Source: Pseudomonadota bacterium
GTDB lineage: Bacteria > Pseudomonadota > Gammaproteobacteria > Burkholderiales > SG8-39
DNA length: 5,481 nucleotides
Direction of reading: 5' to 3'
Assembly (NCBI GenBank): GCA_021847125.1
Contig: JAJZUK010000107.1
Coordinates: 1-5,481 of the forward strand
Shown here: positions 1 to 5,481 of the stretch, piece after piece
Numbering within the stretch: position 1 is the first letter of the stretch
How the letters are laid out: each line of letters begins with the position of its first letter
Notes under the pieces: generated by a model
Databases searched by the model: none
Seen by the model: only the letters and a program-made list of their open reading frames with translations
Told to the model about the DNA's origin: nothing
Program-made: the position numbers and the translations under genes

Positions 1-2502
1 TTCGCCCTGTTTACGAGCGGGTCCGTTCTCGCCTTGTTCACATTTGGAAGCGCCACCGATCTCTACAGGCATGTCGTCAAGCTGCATCAGATCGAAGACC
101 TTCGGCGCCAACTCCTGGCGAAGGTTCTCAAGGTTCAAACGGATCTGTTCACGTTCGCCACTGCGAATCAGGCGGATTTGACCGCCACCGTCGACGATGC
201 CATCGATATGGATACCATCGCCGCCAAATGCGTCGGCTGTCATCACACGCCCGCCATAGCCGCGCGCCTCGAAGACCTGCGGCATGGCATCCGCGATTAC
301 CAGAATGGGCTGAGCTTTTACATGACAGCCTCCGCCAACGCGGAACGCACCGTCCAGCTGAAGCAGGATGCCGCCCTGATCGGGAACTCGCTGCTGTCAA
401 GGATCGAGACCATGTCCGCCGAGGCCACCGCGAACCTGTCGCAGGTGAGCGCCTCGGCCAGCGCCGAGGCGAGGCGAGGCGAAATCCTGCTTGCCGCGAC
501 GTTCCTGTTTACCTGCCTCGCCGGCGTGTTTGTCGCGCTGCACCTGACGCGGTCTATCACAGGACCGGTGAACGACATCGTCGAAGCCACCAGAGTCGTT
601 GCCGGCGGCAAGCTTGGCTACACCTTGTCGCGATCCTACAAAGCCGAATTCGGCGAACTCGCGCGCGCGTTCAACTCGATGAGCTTGTCGTTGAAAAGCG
701 ACCAGGACAGCCTGTTGCAGGGGATGGCCGTGCGGCGGAAAGTCGAAACGGCCTTGCGCGAGAGCGAGGAACGCTACGCCTTGGCCGAGCGTGGCGCAAA
801 CGACGGGCTATGGGACTGGGATCTCGGCACCGACAGGATTTACTTTTCCCCGCGCTGGAAATCGATGCTCGGATACGCGGATCAGGCGATAGGCTCGGCG
901 CCCGGGGACTGGTTCAATCTGGTGCATGCCGACGATCTGCCCACGCTGCGGGGGCGTCTGGCGGCGCATTTCAGCGGGGAAGCCGAGCATTTTTCGGCCG
1001 AGCATCGCATGCGGCATCAGGACGGGACCTATCGTTGGGTGCTGACCCGGGGAATCGCCACCCGCGACGCCGCGGGGAAGGCCAGTCGCATGGCGGGCTC
1101 GCAGACGGACGTCACCGAGCGCAAGCAGGCGGAACAGCAATTGTTTCACGACGCTTTTCACGACGCGCTCACCGATTTGCCGAATCGCGCGCTTTTCGTC
1201 AATCGGCTGGAGCACGCGTTCAACGCCGCGCCGAGGCACAAAGCCGACTCGTTTGCGGTGCTGTTCCTCGACCTGGATCGGTTCAAGTCCGTCAATGACA
1301 GCTACGGCCACGCGGTGGGCGACCAGCTCCTGCGTGCGTTCGCCGCGCGCCTGGCCGAATCGCTGCGGCCCGGCGATACCGTCGCCCGCTTCGGCGGCGA
1401 CGAGTTCGCCATTCTGCTAGGCCAGGTCGGCGATGCCGCCGACGCGGTGCTGGTGGCCGAGCGCGTGCTGGAGGCGCTGCGGCGGCCTTTCAGCATCGAT
1501 CAGCAGGAACTTTACGCCAGCGCAAGCGTGGGCATCGCGCTCGCCTCGCCGCAACACGACGGGCCCGACCAGCTGCTGCGCGACGCCGATCTCGCGCTAT
1601 ACCAGGCCAAGGCCAACGGCAAGGCGCGCTACGAAGTGTTCGATGCGTTCATGCGTTCCCGTACGCTGGAGCAGTTGCGCCTGGAAACCGATCTGCGCGG
1701 CGTGCTGGAGCGCGGAGAACTGCGTGTGTATTACCAGCCGATTTTCGACCTGCACCAGAACTCGATCACCGGCTTCGAGGCCTTGCTTCGCTGGCAGCAT
1801 CCGGACCGCGGCCTGATTCCTCCGCAGGAGTTCATTCCGATCGCGGAGGAATGCGGGTTGATCGGCCGCATCGGGGAATGGGTGCTGCGCGAGGCGTGCG
1901 GAAAGCTCAGTCATTACACGGCCAGCAACGGCTCGGGCCCCGCGCTGACCATGAACGTCAATATCTCCAGCAAGCAACTGACGTCGCTGCTGGTCGAGCA
2001 GGTCAAGGAGGTTCTGCGCGAAACCGGCGTGGCGCCGCAAAGCCTGGGGCTGGAGATCACCGAGAGCGTCATTCTGGGCGATGGCGACGCCACCGAGTCG
2101 CTGCTGCAGGAACTCAGAGGGCTAGGCGTCGGTATCCATATCGACGACTTCGGCACGGGTTACTCGTCGCTGAGCTATCTGCACCGTTTCCCGGTCGACG
2201 TGCTCAAGATCGACAAGAGTTTTGTCGGTACGGCGGTCACGGGCAGGGAAAATCTCGAAATCGTGAAAGCCATTGTGGGGCTGGCCAAGGTCCTGAACAT
2301 GGAGGTGATCGCCGAGGGCGTCGAATCGCAAGAGCAAATGACCATGCTGCAGGAATTGGGTTGCCGCTACGTTCAGGGATTCCTGATATCGAAACCCGCG
2401 GAGATGCTGGACATTCTTGATACCAAGTGTGCGTTCACGCTGGTCGGCAAGGCGGACGCCGCGCGAGGAGGCGGCGTTGAAGCCGTTGTGCCGCGCGCTT
2501 AG
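1..2502 (+). CDS. Membrane c-di-GMP cyclase/phosphodiesterase with periplasmic c-heme sensor domain (5' partial)
   Basis: Likely makes and/or degrades cyclic di-GMP at the inner membrane in response to a periplasmic signal. The frame is open to the left edge. The first possible start, TTG at 34, lies inside a hydrophobic first membrane helix (about 1-66), so the true start is probably upstream. Numbering from codon 34: a helical periplasmic domain (about 15-148) carries the c-heme motif C66-V-G-C69-H70. It is followed by a second membrane helix (151-171), HAMP (about 172-224), PAS of the PAS_3 type (about 241-368), GGDEF (about 370-540) and EAL (about 548-800). The GGDEF domain keeps metal Asp413, N421/D422, G454-GDEF-F458 and the inhibitory I-site R445-PG-D448. 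The EAL domain keeps E582-A-L, N643, E674, D704-D705-FGTG, K725, E761 and Q781. Both activities therefore look possible; which dominates cannot be read from sequence. Stop is TAG; the 3' end overlaps the next gene. Confidence 0.95.
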   Translation, partial: FALFTSGSVLALFTFGSATDLYRHVVKLHQIEDLRRQLLAKVLKVQTDLFTFATANQADLTATVDDAIDMDTIAAKCVGCHHTPAIAARLEDLRHGIRDYQNGLSFYMTASANAERTVQLKQDAALIGNSLLSRIETMSAEATANLSQVSASASAEARRGEILLAATFLFTCLAGVFVALHLTRSITGPVNDIVEATRVVAGGKLGYTLSRSYKAEFGELARAFNSMSLSLKSDQDSLLQGMAVRRKVETALRESEERYALAERGANDGLWDWDLGTDRIYFSPRWKSMLGYADQAIGSAPGDWFNLVHADDLPTLRGRLAAHFSGEAEHFSAEHRMRHQDGTYRWVLTRGIATRDAAGKASRMAGSQTDVTERKQAEQQLFHDAFHDALTDLPNRALFVNRLEHAFNAAPRHKADSFAVLFLDLDRFKSVNDSYGHAVGDQLLRAFAARLAESLRPGDTVARFGGDEFAILLGQVGDAADAVLVAERVLEALRRPFSIDQQELYASASVGIALASPQHDGPDQLLRDADLALYQAKANGKARYEVFDAFMRSRTLEQLRLETDLRGVLERGELRVYYQPIFDLHQNSITGFEALLRWQHPDRGLIPPQEFIPIAEECGLIGRIGEWVLREACGKLSHYTASNGSGPALTMNVNISSKQLTSLLVEQVKEVLRETGVAPQSLGLEITESVILGDGDATESLLQELRGLGVGIHIDDFGTGYSSLSYLHRFPVDVLKIDKSFVGTAVTGRENLEIVKAIVGLAKVLNMEVIAEGVESQEQMTMLQELGCRYVQGFLISKPAEMLDILDTKCAFTLVGKADAARGGGVEAVVPRA
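229..243 (+). other. Single c-type heme attachment motif CVGCH in the periplasmic domain
   Basis: Codons TGC-GTC-GGC-TGT-CAT encode C-V-G-C-H, the CXXCH site for covalent heme attachment by the cytochrome c maturation machinery. A second His follows directly. The motif lies between the two membrane helices, so it is predicted to be periplasmic, where heme c is attached. These are the only two cysteines in that domain. The surrounding domain looks mainly alpha-helical. The distal axial ligand cannot be assigned; Met and His residues are available. Heme attachment is inferred from motif and location. Confidence 0.8.
451..480 (+). repeat. Perfect 8-bp inverted repeat followed by three GAGGC units, inside the coding region
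   Basis: GCCTCGGC (451-458) and GCCGAGGC (463-470) are perfect reverse complements separated by CAGC. The right arm runs into three tandem GAGGC units (466-480). The stretch encodes the Ala/Ser/Glu/Arg-rich linker just before the second membrane helix. It may only reflect low-complexity coding sequence, but an RNA hairpin here would be stable. Confidence 0.5.
2466..2471 (+). promoter_or_regulatory. Shine-Dalgarno AGGAGG for the PhnD-like gene
   Basis: AGGAGG lies 5 bases before an in-frame TTG at 2477-2479, inside the last codons of gene 1. It is the best ribosome-site/start pairing in the PhnD-like frame. The TTG at 2417 has only a distant GGAG, and there is no in-frame ATG or GTG before the signal peptide. 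If used, the two genes overlap by 26 bases and translation may be coupled. GC-rich coding sequence produces such motifs by chance, so this is only moderately supported. Confidence 0.5.
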
Positions 2503-3454
2503 CGTTTATTACAAAATAAGGGGATACATCCCCTCATGCTCCCCTGAATCAGGGGCCATTTCGGCAATTCTGAAATGGCCTCTGAGTCTCTTTCTCTTTC
2601 TCGTCGCGGCCTGCGCCGCAAGCGCGTCGCCGCCGCAACGCGACGACATCGTCATCGGGCTGATTCCGGAAATGAACATCTTCCGACAGATGGAGCGATT
2701 CAGACCGCTTTCCAAGTACCTGTCGGAGCAGCTTGGCAGGACGGTCAGGTTTACGGTTCTCACGCGCTACGGCAACATCATCGACAATTTCGAGCAGCAT
2801 CGTCTCGATGGCGCGTTTTTCGGCTCCTTTACCGGCGCGCTGGCGATTCAGAAGCTGGGCATCGTGCCGCTCGCGCGGCCGGTGGAACTCAACGGGAAGT
2901 CCAGCTATGCCGGATACATTTTCGTGCGCAAGGACAGCGGCATCGCAAATGTCGCCGCCATGCGCGGCAAGCGCTTCGCCTTCGTCGAGAAAGCAACCTC
3001 CGCGGGCTACATCTTCCCGCTCGCCTACCTCCATGCTCACGGCGTCAAGGACGTGAATGCTTTTCTCGGCGAAACCTACTTTGCCGGCAGCCATGATGCC
3101 AGCGTGTATGCGGTGCTGCAAGGCAAGGCGAGCATCGGCGCGGCGAAGGACACGGTGTACGACTGGGTGCGGTCCAAGGACCCGCGGGTAGCCGAGGAAC
3201 TCGTGGTTCTGGCGAAGTCCGGAGAATTCCCGTCCAACGGGCTCGGAGTGAGAAAGGATATGGACGATTCCCTGAAGGCGAAGCTGAAATCGGCCCTGCT
3301 GCAACTCCCCGACAGCCCGCAGGGCCGGGAGGTCCTGGCGACATTGCGCGCCACGCGCTTCATCGAGACCAAGGTGGAGGACTACCAGCCCGTGTTCGAC
3401 GCAGCCGGCAAAGCGGGCATCGACATTAGCACGTATGAGTTTCGAAACGACTGA
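2477..3454 (+). CDS. PhnD-like periplasmic solute-binding protein, putative lipoprotein
   Basis: Periplasmic binding protein of the phosphate/phosphite/phosphonate type (PhnD-like, Pfam Phosphonate-bd). Family-like stretches are IGLIPEMN with RFRPLSKYL near the mature N-terminus, DGAFFGSFTGALA, a central ATSAGYIFP, and AGSHDASVYAVLQGKASIGAAKDTVYD. Where many phosphonate binders have an STSG-type ligand loop, this protein has ATSAG, so the ligand may differ. No ABC permease or ATPase is visible, so a receptor role beside the c-di-GMP enzyme is as plausible as transport. A hydrophobic signal segment (codons 2579-2611) ends in V-A-A-C (Cys at 2612-2614), which fits a lipobox; cleavage after ASA by signal peptidase I is the alternative. 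The mature part has no cysteine, unlike AioX-type arsenite sensors as I recall them. The TTG start at 2477 follows AGGAGG but gives an unusually long signal n-region. A CTG at 2570 would give the classic M-K-W-P-L start but is a rare start codon. Family call is firm; start and ligand are not. Confidence 0.88.
   Translation: MKPLCRALSVYYKIRGYIPSCSPESGAISAILKWPLSLFLFLVAACAASASPPQRDDIVIGLIPEMNIFRQMERFRPLSKYLSEQLGRTVRFTVLTRYGNIIDNFEQHRLDGAFFGSFTGALAIQKLGIVPLARPVELNGKSSYAGYIFVRKDSGIANVAAMRGKRFAFVEKATSAGYIFPLAYLHAHGVKDVNAFLGETYFAGSHDASVYAVLQGKASIGAAKDTVYDWVRSKDPRVAEELVVLAKSGEFPSNGLGVRKDMDDSLKAKLKSALLQLPDSPQGREVLATLRATRFIETKVEDYQPVFDAAGKAGIDISTYEFRND
2506..2580 (+). promoter_or_regulatory. Cluster of four consecutive hairpins over the gene 1/gene 2 junction
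   Basis: Directly after the stop of gene 1 come four perfect stems. TTATT 2506-2510 pairs with AATAA 2515-2519 (loop ACAA). AGGGGA 2519-2524 pairs with TCCCCT 2529-2534 (loop TACA). CCCCTG 2541-2546 pairs with CAGGGG 2550-2555 (loop AAT). GGCCATTTC 2554-2562 pairs with GAAATGGCC 2572-2580 (9-base loop). Alternative pairing is possible: AGGGGA 2519-2524 can also pair with TCCCCT 2540-2545, and CCCCT 2530-2534 with AGGGG 2551-2555. That is the kind of switch seen in attenuators. A pyrimidine-rich tract follows, but no run of U typical of an intrinsic terminator. A candidate CTG start (2570) lies at the base of the last stem. The AT-rich patch 2505-2519 could also hold a weak promoter. Function is unknown; only the symmetry is certain. 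Confidence 0.5.
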
Positions 3455-3460
3455 AACGCG

Positions 3461-3494
3461 GCGCTGGAACAAAGCCCGCGCATAAGCCCAGCGC
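3461..3494. terminator. Inverted repeat in the convergent gap, possible terminator for the PhnD-like gene
   Basis: GCGCTGG (3461-3467) and CCAGCGC (3488-3494) form a perfect 7-bp stem with a 20-base loop, starting 7 bases after the gene 2 stop. No U tract follows on the plus strand, so it is not a canonical intrinsic terminator. It may only stabilise the 3' end of the transcript, or be chance in a GC-rich gap. Confidence 0.3.
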
Positions 3495-3509
3495 AAACGC
3501 GCGTCCGCC

Positions 3510-3547
3510 AGCCGGGCAGAATAGATTGACTGCGGCCGCGCCCGGCT
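3510..3547. terminator. Inverted repeat overlapping the stop of the oxidase-like gene, possible terminator
   Basis: AGCCGGGC (3510-3517) and GCCCGGCT (3540-3547) form a perfect 8-bp stem. Its 22-base loop contains the palindrome GCGGCCGC (3532-3539). The right arm covers two of the three bases of the stop codon of the minus-strand gene (3546-3548). The position between convergent genes suits a bidirectional transcript end, but the loop is long and there is no flanking T run on either strand. Confidence 0.35.
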
Positions 3548-5481
3548 AGCGCGCCTTGGACTTGCCGCGGTCAGCGGCGGGATCGGTTGCGGCAGCGTGC
3601 GCCGTCTTCGGCGCCAGTTCGGCCTCCCATTCCCATATTGCCGCCTCCGCCTTGCGCAGGAACGGGTCGTCGGGCTTGGTGCGATGGACGTAGGTGCGCA
3701 TGGCACCGAGCGCGCCGCGCATGTCTCCCAGGCCCTCGAGCGCCACCGCAAGCCCCCAGTATGCGTTCACCTGATCGGGGCGCAGCGTGGTCGCGCTGTC
3801 GAAAAAATCGCGCGCCGCGGCGAAGCGCTTGAGGCCGATCAGCGCGTAGCCCATGTCGACATGCGCTTCGGGCATGTCCGGCGCGAGTTCGAGCACGCGC
3901 TGGAACGCCGTGATGGCGTACTCGTACTGTTTCGCGTGCAGCATGACTACGCCCTGCTCGAAACGCAATTGGATTTCGGCTTGACGCCGTTGATCGGCGT
4001 GCCCCCTGGGGTCGAGCCCGGGATCGGCATGTGCCGCGATCGATGCGCCGCCGCGCGGCAGCCAGGTGATCGCCAGGCCGCCGAACACGATCGAAACCAG
4101 CAGCAGCAGCAGCACCCGCAGGCGGTTGTCGATCCTGCTTAGCACGCCGTGCGACCGTGGCCTTCCGCGGAGCAGGGAAGCGAGCACCGGCAGGGCGCAG
4201 CCGAGCATGCCGACAAATGCAATCAGTCCGCCCGCGCCGACCACGGAGAGCGACACCAGCGTGGCCGGGTCGGCGCTGAGCAGCCCGCTGCCGGGCACTT
4301 TGCGCTGCACGTTATACACGCCCGACCAGACCAGGCCCAGCGCCATCAGCAGCAGCCCGGCGCCATAGACGACCGGCTGCCAGCGCGCCAGACGTGAGCG
4401 AGGCAGCGCGAAGCCAAGCTGCGGCAGCAGGTGCATCGCAATACCCATGAGCGCCAGCGCGACGGCGCCGACCGTGCCGTGATAATGCCCGGTGATCATC
4501 ACGTTGTTGCTCGAGATCGCCGCGCCAGCGATGCAGCCGAAAATAAACAGGGTCACCGACAGCATCAGGCTTGCGCGTGCCGAATCGTAGGCACCGCTGC
4601 GGCGCTGGGTGCGCAGCGCGCTGGCGAGCAGATGCAGGCCGAGCCATGCCGCCGCGGGCCAGGAGGCGAAGGCCATCAGCCCGGTGAAGGCGTTGCGGAA
4701 ATCGGTGCCCGCCGCCGGAAAGGCGAGGTATATCGCGGGGGCAAGCAGCACCGGCGTCGCGGTGAGGGCGAAACAGGCGAGCACCGCGCGCGGCGAGACC
4801 GGCACCGCGACCTTGCCGGCGCCCGCGAGTATCAGCCAGGACACCATCATGATCAGAACGTAGCTGAACTGCATCAGGTGCCCGGGCGCCCACAGTACTT
4901 TTTCGAAATAAGCTTGCTGCGCGACCCGCGGGAAAGAAGACAACATCCAGCCCAGCGACGCGAGCGCGAGGAGCATGGGCAGTATCGACAGGTAAATGCC
5001 CCAGCGCAGCGCGGCGTCGGTATCCGACGCGGACACGGTCAGCCGCGGCCAGCCGCGCACGAGCGCCGTGACCCCGGCGAGCGCGAGCGCAAGCGCGAAA
5101 CCGCCGATTCCGGCGAGGAACACCGGGTTGTCGAGCAATGGCACGTAATTGCTCATCAGCGCAGGTCCGCTGGAAACGAAGGGCGACACCACCATGGCCA
5201 CGGTGCCGGCTGCGGCGAAAGCGAAAGCCGCCCGCTGGAGGTACGCATTGGCGCGCACGGTGATCGCGCTCCAAAGCCGGGCGGCGTGCGCGAGGAACAG
5301 GATCAGCACCGCGAGGTCCACGTGCAGCACCAGCGCGGTCCGGTACAGATCCACGCCGGGCAGCAGGCGTCCGACGAACGGGGTGCGTGCAATCGACAGC
5401 GACAACGCAAAGACGGTGGATACCGCCAGCGCCGTCACTGCCAGCGCGAGCCAGGCGGTCACCAGCCGTCTGGGTTCTCCG
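3546..5481 (-). CDS. Heme-copper oxidase subunit I-like membrane protein with C-terminal TPR domain (5' partial)
   Basis: Resembles the catalytic subunit of cbb3/NorB-type heme-copper oxidases. Numbering is from GTG 5460-5462. The frame stays open to the edge and reads GEPRRL just before, so positive charges ahead of helix 1 suggest the real start is upstream. Thirteen hydrophobic helices are visible, near 4-24, 43-65, 77-95, 112-136, 153-175, 192-215, 225-249, 259-282, 297-318, 325-347, 362-384, 400-430 and 448-468. Arg/Lys-rich loops alternate so that the N-terminus is cytoplasmic and the tail periplasmic. Expected ligands present: H47 (helix 2) and H328 for the low-spin heme, H326 for the high-spin heme (motif GHYHG), and H195 in WAPGH as the first CuB ligand. 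The helix 7 HH pair is absent, replaced by LAPAIYLAF (240-248), so normal O2 or NO reduction is doubtful. Residues 495-597 are three TPR repeats. Convergent with gene 2, 91 bases apart. Family call is good; activity is unknown. Confidence 0.85.
   Translation of the reverse strand, partial: GEPRRLVTAWLALAVTALAVSTVFALSLSIARTPFVGRLLPGVDLYRTALVLHVDLAVLILFLAHAARLWSAITVRANAYLQRAAFAFAAAGTVAMVVSPFVSSGPALMSNYVPLLDNPVFLAGIGGFALALALAGVTALVRGWPRLTVSASDTDAALRWGIYLSILPMLLALASLGWMLSSFPRVAQQAYFEKVLWAPGHLMQFSYVLIMMVSWLILAGAGKVAVPVSPRAVLACFALTATPVLLAPAIYLAFPAAGTDFRNAFTGLMAFASWPAAAWLGLHLLASALRTQRRSGAYDSARASLMLSVTLFIFGCIAGAAISSNNVMITGHYHGTVGAVALALMGIAMHLLPQLGFALPRSRLARWQPVVYGAGLLLMALGLVWSGVYNVQRKVPGSGLLSADPATLVSLSVVGAGGLIAFVGMLGCALPVLASLLRGRPRSHGVLSRIDNRLRVLLLLLVSIVFGGLAITWLPRGGASIAAHADPGLDPRGHADQRRQAEIQLRFEQGVVMLHAKQYEYAITAFQRVLELAPDMPEAHVDMGYALIGLKRFAAARDFFDSATTLRPDQVNAYWGLAVALEGLGDMRGALGAMRTYVHRTKPDDPFLRKAEAAIWEWEAELAPKTAHAAATDPAADRGKSKAR
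3672..3980 (-). other. Three tandem TPR repeats, predicted periplasmic, within the oxidase-like protein
   Basis: Residues 495-528, 529-562 and 563-597 of the minus-strand protein form three consecutive units of 34-35 residues with the TPR pattern: small residues at the helix packing sites and Pro ending each unit (ELAPD, TLRPD, RTKPD). They follow the last membrane helix and a 25-residue linker. By the positive-inside rule they face the periplasm, where they could dock a partner protein such as a cytochrome or assembly factor. The last 40 residues are charged and Ala-rich with no recognisable fold. Confidence 0.85.

Noticed and set aside
228..1298. Alternative plus-strand frame of about 356 codons within the c-di-GMP enzyme gene
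   Set aside because: It overlaps the HAMP, PAS and GGDEF coding region in a different frame and encodes low-complexity Arg-rich sequence, typical of a shadow.
2486..2515. Sigma-70-type promoter (TTGTGC, then TACAAA 18 bases later) before the PhnD-like gene
   Set aside because: Each box matches the consensus weakly, and the AT-rich patch is also one of the hairpins. It is mentioned under the hairpin cluster but is too weak to call as a promoter.
2554..2605. The 9-bp stem plus pyrimidine tract as an intrinsic terminator of gene 1
   Set aside because: The tract after the stem is mixed C and T with G interruptions, not a U run, and the signal peptide of gene 2 is encoded there. Attenuation remains possible, but a simple terminator is not supported.
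2549..3751. Long open frame of about 400 codons on the minus strand, antisense to the PhnD-like gene
   Set aside because: Its product is Arg/Ala/His-rich, has no recognisable domain, and runs across the 3' end of the oxidase-like gene in another frame. The plus-strand frame has clear family motifs. It is a GC-rich shadow frame.
4090..4120. Run of CAG triplets, possibly a microsatellite or phase-variation tract
   Set aside because: On the coding strand it gives consecutive Leu codons in the last membrane helix (LRVLLLLLV). The run is short, and a triplet tract would not shift the frame.
4312..5274. Second minus-strand frame of about 320 codons inside the oxidase-like gene
   Set aside because: The translation is Arg/Ala-rich without membrane helices, while the frame used here has ordered helices and heme ligands.

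Overview
The window is GC-rich, with densely packed genes. It resembles the chromosome of an environmental proteobacterium with c-type cytochromes, most likely a betaproteobacterium. That placement is an impression from protein style and base composition; no marker gene is present. There are three protein genes, two of them cut by the window edges. I see no RNA gene, CRISPR array, insertion sequence or phage gene, and no gene-free stretch longer than about 90 bases.

Layout. (1) Positions 1-2502, plus strand: a membrane-bound c-di-GMP enzyme missing its N-terminus. It has a periplasmic domain with one covalent c-heme motif (CVGCH), then a membrane helix, HAMP, PAS, GGDEF and EAL. All the key catalytic motifs I can check are present in both enzymatic domains. 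(2) Positions 2477-3454, plus strand: a PhnD-like periplasmic solute-binding protein with a possible lipoprotein signal. No transporter genes lie beside it. Its start is unclear: the best Shine-Dalgarno/start pair lies inside the end of gene 1, while the natural signal-peptide start falls on a CTG inside a run of four consecutive hairpins (2506-2580). (3) Positions 3546-5481, minus strand and convergent: a 13-helix relative of heme-copper oxidase subunit I. It keeps the histidines for both hemes but seems to lack two of the three CuB ligands, and it carries a C-terminal TPR domain predicted to be periplasmic.

How the parts may work together (inference). Genes 1 and 2 are co-oriented and overlapping, so they may form a sensory pair: the binding protein detects a ligand in the periplasm, and the heme-bearing enzyme turns a redox, gas or ligand signal into a c-di-GMP change. 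Gene 3 is not in the same operon, but it is another heme-dependent envelope protein. The most unusual items are the CuB-depleted oxidase-like protein with its periplasmic TPR tail, and the hairpin cluster over the start region of gene 2.
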